A stretch of DNA of 64,000 nucleotides from Casuarina equisetifolia (taxonomy: Eukaryota; Streptophyta; Magnoliopsida; Fagales; Casuarinaceae). Numbering within the stretch: position 1 is the stretch's first letter; every line of letters starts with the position of its first letter. The position numbers and the translations under genes were made by a program. The DNA lies in contig CM052358.1 in NCBI GenBank assembly GCA_028551475.1, forward strand, positions 13,809,938 to 13,873,937, written 5' to 3'. The notes below the pieces were generated by a model. The model made no database searches. It was not told the DNA's origin and worked only from the letters and a program-made list of their open reading frames with translations. Below, piece by piece: positions 13,601 to 25,894 of the stretch.

Positions 13601-13965
13601 AATCAAATGTGACACGGGAAGAGAAACCAGAACACCAAGTTTCAAAGGTCGATGTTCGATAATTCGGACCTGAACGAACCTCGCATCAACTTACTTTGGA
13701 CGACCAAAGTTGCAAGGACTCAAGGAGCATATGGTATCCAACATGTAACATGACTTATCCCTCTTATTGGGGCTCCCGATGTGAAGATCACTAGAGAAGA
13801 AATCGAGTACATTCTGGATAACTGCCCATGAAAACCTATTCATTATGCCTCTCCTGTTCGTGGAGGAAAATCCAGAAAGTCCTCCATTCTCTAGTCAACA
13901 GTGGAGGCACCAGCGTACGGAAAATGAAAAAGTAAAAATATGAAAAAGAAGTAAAGCATGAGTCA

Positions 13966-14114
13966 GAGAATCCCTGCTACTCCACTGAAAAGCTGACTCC
14001 AACATATTCCAATAAAAAATAAAAAATAAAAAGAGCAATAAGCCTAACAGAAAAGACAAGAGCAACATATTTATCGGAGAATCCGTGCTAACCCCACTGA
14101 AAAGCTGAACCCCT
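13966..14114. repeat. Imperfect direct repeat pair, about 38 bp each
   Basis: Both copies carry a gagaatcc core followed by ccactgaaaagctga, with several mismatches between them. They lie at 13966-14003 and 14077-14114, 111 bases apart. Their origin is unknown. Confidence 0.5.
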
Positions 14115-16525
14115 CAGATAAAATAGTTGGTACAGTTGCAAATAAATAGGAGCTTTCCTTGAATTTCAGCACGCTTTTGGCGGTAGCGGTTCTATCCATT
14201 AGGAGCGACAAATGAAAATACAAACATGCAGACCTTTATCTATTGGGAAAAAGACTGGCCTTTTTTATGCTTCCCATTCTGTCCATAAAGTTCACCCGAT
14301 CCTTGCCAATTACAAAGTTTTAAGATGATCAACCTTTGTATCAGTCTTTCTGTCTTTGGGCTAATCCATATCGGAGTCTTGGGACCATGATGGTTGATCA
14401 TGCCCAGTCAAGTGGGCTCCTTCCGAGACTAGAGGGAACGAAACAGGCCCATCCCAATCTTACGAACTGTCTTTCTTCCTCTGCTCTGTCTGGACCATGC
14501 TCCAGTATATGAAGGCCTTTCTTCAGGTTGACAATGCATTTAATTATTCTAAAGAGGGAGGATAACAAGCATGTGTTGGGCACCTAATTTTCATTTCCCC
14601 AAGATTGGGTAACAGGAAGAAGATGGTTTTGAAAGGTAGAGATGGAAGGCCTACCCGAAGAAAAATTACAGACTAAGACAGCTCGACTGTGGCAATTTCC
14701 GTACGCAAGTGGAACTAGTACAACCACCAAACTTCCCATTATAAAGAATATTGTGTGTGATTGTTAGAGTGTGAATGTGTATACTATTTACTGGTTATAA
14801 TATCATATTAGAGTGCAAGGTCATCTCAGTCTTGATATTGTATTAAAGTGTAATAGTCATTTTCAAAATCTTAAGATAATAAATAAAGAAATCTAATAAT
14901 TTATAAAATTAAAGGTTTATTCTATTCCTTTTAACATTTAGTCTTGACTTTTTTTATAAAAAGAAAATTCCATTAACCCCCTTAAACTTCTTGTAGTTCT
15001 CGTAATACAAAGTATGATTATTGAAACTATTGTTCAATTATAAGCTTTCAATCATTTGCTAAATATGAGGCCTTCTTCAGCTTTGCATCAAGCGGAACAC
15101 CTACCATCACAGCTGTAGTTGAAAGAAAGCACGAAAACCAAGCAGGTGGGATAAGGTGCTCTCTTAATAATATATTTCTTTGACTTGGTAACACAAACTA
15201 CCATATCCATATGCAAAACCTTGGGCTGGGCTTCCTGCGTTGTCCCAGAGATACTGACCTACCTTTCTTCCAATACCGTTACGGCCGAACATTCCTGGGA
15301 TTGTTAGTTGTGTACCAAAGGAGGAACGAACAACTACCATTCTTCCCCGCTTAATGTCTTCTCATGTCCCCCTGTATACACCTCAAGATTTGTCTCTTCT
15401 TTTTAACTCTACAAATTCAAAGTGAGACGTGTGTCTTGTTAGGTTGCTACCAAATTTGGTAGATACGTCTGGTTTGTATTTCCTTCTTCTAGCATTCACA
15501 ATGCACTTCACCCCCTCAACACTCTGCGATTCTTCTTGCTCATCACATTTGCAACGGGCTCTGAGTGAAGGTGCTGTACGCATTGTTCAAGCATTGGAAT
15601 TCCACTCGAAAATGGATGTTTTTCCAGTGGACTGATGGACCGTAGCTGGGCTTGCAAAACGTCTAGGTCTTTTGAGGTAACGAACGAATCCTTGCTTTCA
15701 TTGTTCCCATTGTGTCACTTACAGTACGTAGCAATGTGTTGCTTTCATGCCAGTGTGAATCCACTCAGAAAAGCAAAAGGGCCTTCATGTTGAAAATATA
15801 GACATTGATTTCCACTTTCAATGTGATAAGTGTATCTCCAGTCTTCTAGCAACAGAACTAGATCTCGATTCTCTGGGCTGCCTTTTCTTATGCTTTTTCT
15901 CTTTGTTTTCGTCAGAAATAATTCAAAACAAGACAGTGGGAGAAAGTGAGGGCCAACGTCATGTGCTCCACAATGTCTGTATTCAACAGAGCAACGCTCC
16001 GGGTGGCCAGCTCTCCATCCTTTAACTTGACCACTTCTGACGAGGTGCGGCCTTATCACTCTACTTATGTTAGTTGTAGCCTTTGACCGTTAGATATGAT
16101 ATTCCCAAACCCGCTTGCAATTAGGAGGTGACCCATCTTTTTCTCCAATGACTACAGGATGATTTAGTTGATTGGTGCTTCACGCTTGCTTTTGTGGGTC
16201 GTTTGGTTGCTTATATTGCAGTTTTAGGTACGTTTCTCCAATCCCAAAGAGGATGAAATTGCAGCAGTATTTCAATTTCAATTTCAATTAGCAAAATTTA
16301 ACATAAAATGACAAAAAATTGCACTATTATTACAAATGCAGTCTCTCACAAAAAATAATAGTACTTATAAAGTGCCTTATAAGTCTTGAACACCCCTTTC
16401 TATACCAAGATCAAAGCTAAAACTTATTTCATATATGTTAACACAAATTTCATGATTGGATAAGTCCTTTGCCAACAAAATTAGATCAAGCTCGGATTGT
16501 GAAAAAGTGTTAAACTCTCAATTTC

Positions 16526-16548
16526 ATATATATATATATATATATATA
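16526..16548. repeat. (AT)n microsatellite
   Basis: About 11 AT units. On either side are two diverged copies of a phrase like 'taaagt.ccttataa..cttgaacac' (about 16369-16400 and 16556-16590), suggesting an old duplicated repeat of unknown type. Confidence 0.8.
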
Positions 16549-16734
16549 AACACTTGTAAAGTACCTTATAAACATTAAACACTTCTACTTTTCAATACAG
16601 CTTTGGAAGAGAGGTGATCCTAACCTTTCAAGAACTGCAACATTATTTTCTTCACACCAACTTACACACTGCCTAAATTGAATGAGGGTCCAAGTTTGCT
16701 TGAGTTTGAACAATTGATGTCGTTCAATGTGCAG

Positions 16735-17198
16735 TATTGCTGGTGGTGGTTATCTTTTTGATTATGAAGTGCATTGAACGTTTCGACGAGGAGCTGAACG
16801 TAGGCGAAGCAACTGAAACCAACCCTTTGCGACCTGGAAAGACAGTGCCATTTACATATGGAACTTGCGAACGAGATCTGGAATCAGGACACTGTGCAAG
16901 TAGTGGCGCTGGTAGTAGCAGTAGTAATTCCTCGGAGGACTTGTACGACAAAAAACTATGCGTGATTTGCTACGACGAGCAACGTAATTGCTTCTTTGTT
17001 CCTTGTGGCCATTGCGCTACCTGTTACGTTTGCGCTCAAAGGTAAGGATCCATATAGAGATTACTTCTTTCTTCAAAGAATATGCCAGTATTTAAATCTC
17101 TTACGTTTTGCAGGATATTTAATGGAGAAAATAAGACATGCCCAGTGTGCCGAAGGTTGATTGGGAAAGTAAGAAAAATTTTTGCCCCTCAGGAGTAG
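16735..17198 (+). CDS. C-terminal RING-finger E3 ligase segment, probably partial
   Basis: Two exons, 16735-17041 and 17114-17198, join in frame and end at TAG. The segment starts with a likely membrane span (LLVVVIFLIM), then a linker and a C3HC4 RING finger: CVICYDEQRNCFFVPCGH, CATCYVCAQR across the intron, then CPVCRR, with all metal ligands present. The closing residues LIGKVRKIF match the end of plant APD-type RING ligases, which put a membrane span before a cytosolic RING. Those proteins have about 300 more N-terminal residues, and I find no exon for them upstream. The first exon begins at an acceptor-like 'tgcag' with one base owed by a preceding exon. It is either a remnant or a gene whose other exons lie far upstream; a shorter product from the ATG at 16764 would lack the membrane span. 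Confidence 0.6.
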
Positions 17199-19239
17199 AC
17201 CTTTCTTTTTATTTTTTTATCCATTTATTTTGGCGCAGACAACGTTTTGAAAGAGTACAAGGAAAGATGGCAATGGTCGGCTTGACCTCTCTCTGTATCG
17301 ATAACTTATTAAATAGTGATTAACATAGATTTTTTCGTTTGTTCCATCTCTGGGTAAGTTGATTAACTTCATCGCAAGTGGGAAAATTGAGTCTTTTATC
17401 TTACGGGCCCGGTAGAGTTGCTTTAATTCAGAACTCTTTTCCTTTCTTTTCTTTTTGCTTTTCTGTGTCCAGAAGATTAGGTAGACACATGCACGAAAAT
17501 TCAAAATAAATTAGAAACCATATCCATTATGTGCGTGATTATCTTTATTGTAGAGTCGTGACGTTTAGTCTTAGTACCTAGATTTCTTATTAGCCTGCTC
17601 ATAAAGCATGAAGAAAAATGTGACACCATATGCTAAGAAAATACGTATTAGGCGAGGTCCGTTCGTTTAGTCAATATAATGGACCCGCATCAGGCCGCCG
17701 CATGATCCACTCAATTATTTGCTTTTCCCCAAAGTGATCGCCAATAGTGCAAGATGACAGACAACAACGGCTGTACACTGGTTCCTGATTTTTGCGTGTA
17801 TTTGTGGGCTGCCCATTTATATCTCCAAATGATTGTGATGAAGCTCTGGAGCGATGGGGACTTGCACTAAAGTTGGGTCCGCCCAAATTACTGTTTTCCT
17901 ACTCCAGTAACTCAGAGAAAACGACTGAATGATTTTTTAAGGAGGGAAAGAGAATTATCAAGTAAGAAGGCAAATGTCACTAAGCCTTAAATAAACCCCT
18001 CAAATTCCTCCATCCAATTCTTAATAAAAAAAAAAAAGAGAGGCTAATAGTTAGAGCATGATTGGGAATTTCCCAGTGCAGGCATATTGGTTTTCTTTAT
18101 TATATTCCTTTTTCCCTGCTTTAGTGGGAATTCTATACCTGTCATGCTCGTTCCTTCCTTTAACGTGAAAACACACTCTCACCTGACAATGCTCTAGATG
18201 GCCAGATATTTTATTAGAGGAAACAAAAGATAAGATTACTCGCGTCAATATAAGTATTTACCATATGCAGCGTTGCAGATGGCATCCCCGGCCCAATCGA
18301 TTTTTCATGTTTTCTGGGAAAGTCAACACATCCCTGTTGTATTTATAGACATCATCATGACAACATCTTTTCACGTGGACTGTAAAATAATCCACGTATG
18401 AATGTGGCGCGTGGATGGAGCAGACGACAAGTAGTAAAAAATCTGAAGGGAATGATGACTTAGCTTTGTCGTGGGCAGGCAACGGAAATGCCCGCGCATC
18501 CACGAGCAGTCCACGACAACAACGTCCGCATCCTCGCTGCCCCCACAGAAGTGGCAGCGTTCGACACGACGCTCCAAACGCAGCCCCTCTCCATCCCGCG
18601 CCTCTCTGACGCTTGGCAGGCTGGTGTCGACATGTCACACCACGTTGTGGAATTTGGTGTAAAATGTCACACTATAAGCAGTAAATGAGGACATGGGCAG
18701 CTTCGTTATGAGCAACCTTACAAATGTGGGTTCACTAGTGGATAAGGGAATAAATTGAATTTCACCCCAATCGTTTTGGTAACGTTGATCGAGACCCGTG
18801 ACATTGTACTTGGGTTGTCCGGTGGCCATTCATCCGGATCGGACAAACTTTACTTGAAAAATTAAACTAAATGGTTTAAAATATTATTTGCGGAGCCAAT
18901 GGAATATTAATTTGCTTACAAGATTTACCCTCTTTTTAGATTCCTTCCACACGGATAAAAACCACTTGGAGCATGTTTTGACGGTGGAGGATTTCGGATT
19001 TTCTTCAGAAAAACCCACCCAAGAAAGAGACCAGGGCATCGTCGGAGTACAAGGGGTGTCGTGTAACCTAAGCAAAGTGTAAATGCGATAAAGGATGAGA
19101 ACGTTGAAATGACAAAAAATCCTCCCACAGAACATGTAGTGTAATGGCCCAAGTGATCTCCACGTGGTACATTATTCTTTAGTCAAATGGAGAATCTTGA
19201 ATTCCCTGCCCAGTTCCTCCCGCAAAAAATGAAAAAATG
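17199..19239. other. Intergenic
   Basis: No gene is supported. A G/C-richer island at about 18470-18640 is open in several frames on both strands, with no recognisable domain. Toward 19200 this becomes the NRAMP promoter. Confidence 0.55.
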
Positions 19240-19247
19240 TATAAAAG
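19240..19247 (+). promoter_or_regulatory. TATA box of the NRAMP gene
   Basis: TATAAAAG lies 260 bases ahead of the ATG. The predicted start, about 19268-19276, falls directly at the edge of the 22-G tract. Confidence 0.5.
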
Positions 19248-19274
19248 TAAAAGGCAAAAGGGATAAAGAATCAG

Positions 19275-19454
19275 ATGGGGGGGGGGGGGGGGGGGGGGAC
19301 CGGTAGTTTTCAGTTTCGGACTTTTCTTTCCCTTAACGATAACTTCTTGGTGTTTGTGGGACGCTTGAGAGCACAATCGGAGTCGGGCAAAAAGCAAAAG
19401 ACAGCGACCATCACCACCAGTTCCAATAACATACCTCCGTGTAGAGGAAAATAG
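19275..19454 (+). CDS. Upstream ORF in the NRAMP leader (59 codons)
   Basis: An ATG at 19275 overlaps the first G of the poly-G tract and opens a frame of Met plus seven glycines, then 51 mixed residues (starting TGSFQFRTFL, ending PPCRGK), and stops at 19452-19454, 45 bases before the main ATG. The frame depends on the G count being 22. Translation is possible only if transcription begins upstream of 19275, which is uncertain given the TATA position. It may have no function. Confidence 0.3.
   Translation: MGGGGGGGTGSFQFRTFLSLNDNFLVFVGRLRAQSESGKKQKTATITTSSNNIPPCRGK
19277..19298 (+). repeat. Poly-G tract (22 G)
   Basis: An uninterrupted run of 22 guanines lies 30 bases downstream of the TATA box. 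Such runs are rare in plant DNA, prone to length change, and can form G-quadruplexes in DNA or RNA. The assembled length may be inexact. Confidence 0.8.
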
Positions 19455-19499
19455 CCATTGCAGCTCTCTGTCGTTCCGGCTGAAACCCAAACGCATACG

Positions 19500-22400
19500 A
19501 TGCCAGCACACAAGCCGGAGCAGGAGCAACCATTGCTGGGGGAGTCGGACCATGACGAAGAAGAGGTAGCCTACGAGCCGGCCGAGAAGGTTCTGATCAT
19601 TGGGGTCGATGGAGAGGCCGGTGATGGATCGGGCCTCGACTCCGACGTCGCGCCGCCCTTCTCTTGGAAGAAGCTGTGGCTCTTTACTGGGCCTGGATTC
19701 CTGATGAGTATAGCGTTCCTGGACCCTGGGAACCTGGAGGGCGATCTCCAGGCGGGCGCAATAGCCGGCTACTCGCTGCTGTGGCTGTTACTTTGGGCCA
19801 CGGCCATGGGCCTGCTGGTGCAGCTTCTGGCGGCGCGGCTCGGTGTGGCCACCGGGCGCCACTTGGCCGAGCTCTGCAGGGAGGAGTACCCGACCTGGGC
19901 GAGGATGGTTCTGTGGGTGATGGCCGAGGTGGCTCTCATTGGGGCCGATATTCAGGAGGTTATTGGGAGCGCTATTGCTATCAAGATTTTGAGTAACGGG
20001 GTTTTGCCTCTCTGGTCTGGGGTCATCATAACCGCTTTAGATTGGTAAACCATTTACTTTGCTACTAAAGTTTGTCATTTTTATTTGTATGAGTAATTCT
20101 TAGCAGTGGGATTTTTCTGCTTTCCGGAGTTGCGTAATCATTCTTTGGTACTGTTCTTCTGAATTTGATGCCTTTTTCTGGGTTTTTCTGCTCTGTAATT
20201 TGCTGATCATGGTGTTCTCTTTTTTCTTCTTTTTTCTTTTTAAATAGTTAAAGTTTTTAATTTCATTGGCTTTTCACTCTGTAGCTCCGGAGGTTTCTGT
20301 ATTCTACTAGAAAAAATTTGAGTTATTTTTTATTTCCAAATATTTCTGTGGATTTTCGTTTGATTTAAATATTTGACGCTATATTGAGCTTCAAAAGGTC
20401 TAGATCATCATCGTTTTTTGATGATTTCGGTCTTTCAGAGCGTGGTTGGTTTTTGAAGTGTTTCACTCGGTCAAGTCTGATCGCTAGATAAATGTCTGAT
20501 GGGTAGCTTGAAATCTGTATTTCTGTTCTTTGGAACTAACATATTTAAATTCATGGCTGCTGGATACTTTAGTCAGGTTCTTTAGAGTGTCCAAGTGAAA
20601 AAGGATATTTTGGTTTGTCGTGGTAAAAAAAAACCAAGTTATTCGAGATATGACTTTTTCTTTCTTTTACATCTTATTTGCAACTAATCATGCATATCTC
20701 TTATTTAGTAGTAACATAGGTTAACAAGAATATATCTTTTGATGTCTCTACAGTTTCATCTTTCTATTGCTTGAGAACTACGGTGTAAGGAAACTGGAAT
20801 TAGTTTTTGCTATTCTTATTGGGACAATGGCAATCTCATTTGCTTGGATGTTTGGCGACACGAAGCCCAATGGATTGGATCTTCTTCTTGGTGAGAGAAC
20901 GCAATCTGTTTATCCATAATCTTTCTGGATCCGCATCACTTTCCCATATGTTACTTGTTCTGTATTCATGCAATTTGGGAACTGTCATACTAACTGCAAT
21001 AATATGCTGTCAAATGGGGATTCTCCTTTGCAGGTATTTTGATTCCAAAACTGAGCTCCAAAACAATACAACAGGCTGTTGGAGTCGTGGGTTGCATTAT
21101 TATGCCTCACAATGTGTTCTTGCACTCAGCACTTGTGCAATCAAGGGAGATCGACCATTCCAAGAAAGGGCGAGTCAAAGAGGCTCTCAGATACTACTCC
21201 ATTGAGTCCACTGTTGCTCTTGTTGTGTCATTCATGATCAATCTATTTGTTACAACCGTGTTTGCCAAAGGCTTTTATGGTACAGACGTAGCCGATAGCA
21301 TTGGCCTTATAAATGCAGGGCAGTATCTTCAAGAGAAATATGGGGGTGGATTTTTACCGATTCTATATATTTGGGGTATTGGGTTGTTAGCAGCTGGCCA
21401 AAGCAGCACTATTACTGGTACTTATGCTGGACAATTTATCATGGGAGGTTTCCTAAACTTGAGGTTGAAAAAATGGTTGAGGGCATTGATCACACGAAGT
21501 TGTGCGATCATCCCAACTATTATAGTTGCTCTTGTCTTTGATACCTCTGAGGACACGCTCGATATTCTAAATCAGTGGCTTAACGTGCTTCAGTCTATTC
21601 AAATTCCTTTCGCACTCATTCCCCTTCTTTTTTTGGTTTCAAAGGAAGAGATCATGGGCTCTTTTCGAATTGGTCCTGTTCTCAAGGTATGTTGCTTTGC
21701 ACCTTTACCATAAGAGGAATTTGATTTTAAATTTGGGAAGGAATACCTGATCTAGAGCCATTATTTTGATGGAACCTTATAGACTCGCAACTATTTAAAT
21801 ATTTTTCTCTGCTTCAAAATAGGTGTTATTTAGTACAAAGTTCTTGTGGCTTAACGCCATACCAAGACAAGATGGTTAATGCCAAAGGTGGTGATGTCAT
21901 AGGATGTTGTAATAGATGTCAACTGTAGTCTTTGGTGATAATTCATGCGTGCTGAGAAGTTGACAGAGTTCAATATGTGTTTAGAAGATCATATGAAATG
22001 ATATCACATATGACAAAACTAGTTGGTTATAACTTTGTCTTTGATATATAACTGTTCTTTGTCCAGTTGCTTTTGAGGTCATTTTCCTGTACTAATAGAC
22101 CTAGCATGGGTGGTGTTCAGTTTATCCTCTTTCATACTTCCTGTTTATAGCTGTAAGTGACTTGATGTGTCACATACTTGCATCTAAATGTGCTTCTCTT
22201 GTTGTCGCCATCTGTTACCTGCAGAGCACAGCCATCGAGTATTTATTGACTGGCGACTTTGAAAAATTGTATTTTCCCAAACTCTATAGCCGTCTAATCA
22301 AATGACAGTTAGTTTGATAAAGTATGTAATGGAAGTACTTTCCTCTTTCATAGCTGGAAGTGCCAGTAGCTGAAAATAGTGAATGATGCCTTCTCGTCTG

Positions 22401-23498
22401 TGTAGCAATTGGGATTGCTTTCGCCTAATCTGAAGGAGAAGTTAAAAGTCAAAATTTAATTTCCTACTCTCAAATTATTTCCATATTTCAGTTTGCAGGT
22501 GGGCCTTCATAAAGAACTAGCTTAATGACCTATCATGTATTCCCCAGTAGTCAGATTCTTCTTGAAGTTGGAAGGAAAAGCTACCATTCATGTTAGGATT
22601 GCTTAGATACAAATTCTGTGTGAACATCTTCCCAGTCTCAGCTCAAGTTATGAAACATATGGGTTTAATGGATACTTCCTGTTAGATTTATTGGTTTTGA
22701 GCTTCTTCATATTCATTCTTCAAGCCCTTTAAGCTTGTCTTTTTTGGTTTGTTTTTGGGAGGGTTATTTGGATCAATGCTTTCTTTATCTAATGTAACTT
22801 CCCCCTAGGAGAGATAATAAGAAGAATACGGGGATTTGACTGAGCTTTTTATCTTAGCCAATTTGAAAAATGAAGTTATAATCTGGGAGGGACGGCGTAG
22901 TTATTCCCTGGGGATGGGGAGGGGTATTTTGATCAGTGCTTTCTTTATCTAATGTAACTTTCCCTAGGGGAAAGGATAAGCAAAATATGTGGATTTCACT
23001 GAGTTGTTTGTCTTAGCCAATTTGAAAAATGAAGATATAAAAATCGTAGGTATCGATTTGTTTGTTGCTCTTCTCTTGTAGAATGCTTGATTTTTTATTT
23101 TATTTATTTTTTTGCCTATTTCTGATATTATGCTCCATCAAATTAAAGTGTCTTGGAAGATACAGATAAAGACCATTAAAGTCCATTATTTTGAGTTGCT
23201 TAAAAGCTGAGGCTATATTTTTTTCTAATCAGTAATAGCTCAAGCGTTTAACCTTACGTATTTCATCTTTAATTTGTAGATGGTCTCATGGCTTGTGGCA
23301 GCACTGGTAATACTGATCAATGGATATCTTTTGCTGGATTTCTTCTCAAACGAAGTGACGGGAGTGTTGTTCCGCACCATTGTGTCTGGGGTTACAGCTG
23401 CATATGTTGCATTTATCTTTTACCTTGTTTGCCGCGGTTTTGGTTCAAGTTGCTGCAACATTCTAAGATCGAAGAGGGTAGCAGAGACAGGAAATTGA
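19500..23498 (+). CDS. NRAMP divalent metal transporter (NRAMP2/3/4 clade)
   Basis: Exons are 19500-20044, 20754-20890, 21034-21686 and 23280-23498, giving 517 residues against about 510-530 in Arabidopsis NRAMP2/3/4. NRAMPs co-transport Fe2+, Mn2+ and related metals with protons; this clade acts at the vacuole membrane or trans-Golgi. Family hallmarks are DPGN at residues 75-78 (first core helix), MPHN at 251-254 (sixth helix, metal site) and the transport signature [13 protein letters not shown] from about 349. About 12 membrane spans are visible. The acidic N-terminus has a dileucine (QPLLGE) like the vacuolar sorting motif of NRAMP3/4. The ATG at 19500 was chosen because the open frame upstream of it has no ATG. 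The third intron (1.6 kb) contains a diverged tandem duplication. No coding damage is seen. Confidence 0.96.
22757..23040. repeat. Diverged tandem duplication inside NRAMP intron 3
   Basis: 22757-22881 and 22917-23040 are similar throughout. Both contain 'gctttctttatctaatgtaa' and 'cttagccaatttgaaaaatg'; the period is about 160 bases. The copies differ by scattered substitutions and small indels, so the event is not recent. Confidence 0.85.
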
Positions 23499-24539
23499 CC
23501 AAAATTGAAACATGCTGTACTAGTAACACCCAATTGATCGAAGCACTGTCAGTCAGTATTTACACAAAAGATTTCTCCTGATTAAGCATGGCCTTCACTC
23601 TTTTTGCATAGTTATTATGTACGAGTATGAAAATTAAAGATTTGATAGTTTATATCAAAGCCAGGCTGCATGAGCCAACTTTCAAGACGAGCTGTGATTG
23701 CATCGCATGTACTCATCTCTGGAAAATTTTAATGAATTTGTTTCTTCACTGCATATTTACACATTTTTTAATCTAGATCGAAAAGCCAAACCACGGTAGC
23801 TTGTTCCTTGGAACAGAATCAACATCTCGTACTTTATCCAAATGCTTGTGAGAGACGTACAAGGCTTGGGCAAAATTTCTAATTGCTTGAAGCCAATTCA
23901 TCTCCCAATTTTTCTTCAACGTTGGGTTGCTTCGGCTTGTTTGTCCCGAGCTTAAATTTCAACCCAAAAAGGTTAATTCAAAGGAATGGTCAAAATCCTT
24001 TACCATCATTTCTGATTTAAAAAAAGGTGAAGACCATATAACATTCTCTCTTATTCAAATTAATGTCATGAGCCCCTCCTACAAGCTTCTTTTAAGCCTT
24101 AGAGGTTAAGCCTGTGACATTGGCCACTAGCTAGGGCTTTCCTACCAGCCTCCTCTAAGTTTGGGATGCACGCTTTGAGTTTTAATCCAAAAGATTAATC
24201 AGTAAGAGGAATTGATAAACTCTTTATGTAATCAAAATTTTTTACTTTTCTTTTCAATATAAGAGAAAGTTTAAACTGAGTTTGTAACATGTTGGATAGT
24301 GGATTATAATCTTAAGCAACAACTTTTTATTTTATTGGAAAAGTAAACTTTTTTTTTGTCACAAATTGCGTTGGAAATAATATGAAGCGTCTTAAAAAAA
24401 AAAAATTACTGCACCATATGTTTATTGTGGCGAATTGCGACGGTGAGCAGCAATTACGTCGTGTAAACAACGGAGGCCAATGCGATAGGATAATAAAGTA
24501 AAGACAGTGCGAACGGCAGGACAACCGTTCCCCTAACCA
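23499..24539. other. NRAMP 3' region and intergenic DNA
   Basis: The first few hundred bases should be NRAMP 3' UTR. The rest is A/T-rich without a credible coding frame. Two loosely similar A-rich phrases at about 23945-24060 and 24175-24265 hint at an old repeat. Confidence 0.5.
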
Positions 24540-25894
24540 AACAGAGCGTTAGGGTTCGTGCGGTGATGCCCTCCACCTGAAATCATCGAACATCTCAATT
24601 ACGTCTGAAATCCAATCTGAAGCTCAGGGTCGAACTGGGTGCCACGTCGCGAAGCCTCTCTAGCTAATTGGCATTCGTTCTCATTGTCTTGCACCCCACC
24701 AGGTACGTTCGGATGCCCCATCTTGGTGCTACTCTTTTTGATTTAGCGATCTTTTTTTCCCTATTTATATTCTGCGTATTAGGGTAAGGTTGTTCGCATG
24801 TGTTGTTTTCGCTGGAACCCTAGGTTCCTTTCGTATTTGGTGCTACCATGGGGAAAAATTGGTGTAGTAATTTAGAGAATGGTAAATCACAAGCTAAAAG
24901 TTATTTGTTTGCGGTGGCAACCTTTAGAGGAGAACCAATCAACTTCAGCGTGCAACTGAGCACGTGATTGAGCTACTAAGAAATGGGAATAAGCAGTTAT
25001 AGAGTTTGTTTGTGCTTTTTTTCCTCGAATTTAAAGGAATGAGATTGCCAGTTTTGGAGGTTAACCACCCTTGCAATGGCATCTTCCCGGATGAGACTGT
25101 GAGCTTGGTTGAAACATCCCACCTTGTTGAAATTGGAGGAGCCAATCCTTCTGTTCTCGTAATTATTGAAGTTTCTTCATTTTGGGTTTATGCTTATCTT
25201 TTAACTTACATGCTTATTTCGTTGCTACATGATCATGTTCTTTTTGTTTTTGTTAAGGATGAACCTGACTGATATTGAAAAATTTAAACAGTGGACCAAG
25301 AGCAACTTAAATATTAGTTCAGCTAGTTGAACACTGAATCTTGAGTTTTGAAGGAACAATGCCAATGTTTCTCTAGTGTAGGAAATACTGGAAGCGAGAA
25401 ATACTTCAAGGTGGGAAAGTGAAACTTAACCATGAGTTTGAGATGGTCTGCACCTTCATTCCGAATTTTCATACATCAAATTGAAAAAAAAAATGTTGCT
25501 TTTTAACTTTCGTGATAAGAGCAATACTTCATATAGTGTCCTCTCTTGATATTCCTTCATTTGCAAAATCCCAATAATCTTATAAGGGCACCTATACGGT
25601 GTGGCAAGCCAATCTTTCTTCACCCTATAGCCAATTGCGGTTTTTGTGTTTATGTGTCTGCCTTTGTGTCAGAGAGAGAAAGTGAGAGAGAATCATCTGG
25701 TAGTTGAAAAACGAAATATATTCTCACATCAATGCATATGTATAAGAGTTTTAGATTGCCTTTCTGTAAACTTCTAGCAGGTGGAATGCCTTGGGTTCAT
25801 TTATTACTTGATTTACCCTTTATTGCTTAATCTTCTACTTCCAATTCCTTTTCTAGATTCTTTCAGGAAGATTTCTCCAGCATCTTTTGTAAAC
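24540..25894 (+). other. Probable 5' leader with intron of the FRIGIDA-like gene
   Basis: A G/C-richer block at about 24540-24705 ends at 'caccag' followed by 'gtacgttcgg', a good donor. After it the DNA becomes T-rich until acceptor-like sites at about 25779 ('tagcag') and 25865 ('tttcag'), shortly before the ATG at 25895. This fits a leader exon and a roughly 1.1 kb leader intron. It is inferred from composition and splice consensus only. Confidence 0.45.

Larger units (their letters stand above)
10615..16734. other. Intergenic, no gene recognised
   Basis: This 6.1 kb begins with the GH3 3' region (an AATAAA lies at 11011). Frames here are short; the longest, 124 codons on the minus strand at 13048-13422, has no recognisable domain. 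An imperfect repeat pair occurs at 13966-14003 and 14077-14114. Around 11360-11530 and 16350-16620 there are A/T-rich segments with phrases common in dispersed plant repeats, but no ends could be fixed. The missing upstream exons of the RING segment were searched for here and not found. Confidence 0.5.

Noticed and set aside
18258-18638. Several overlapping open frames on both strands in a G/C-rich patch
   Set aside because: Openness in many frames at once follows from base composition; none has family features or splice continuity.
19458-19499. N-terminal extension of the NRAMP frame starting at a TTG codon
   Set aside because: There is no ATG in this extension; the ATG at 19500 gives the family-like N-terminus ([15 protein letters not shown]).
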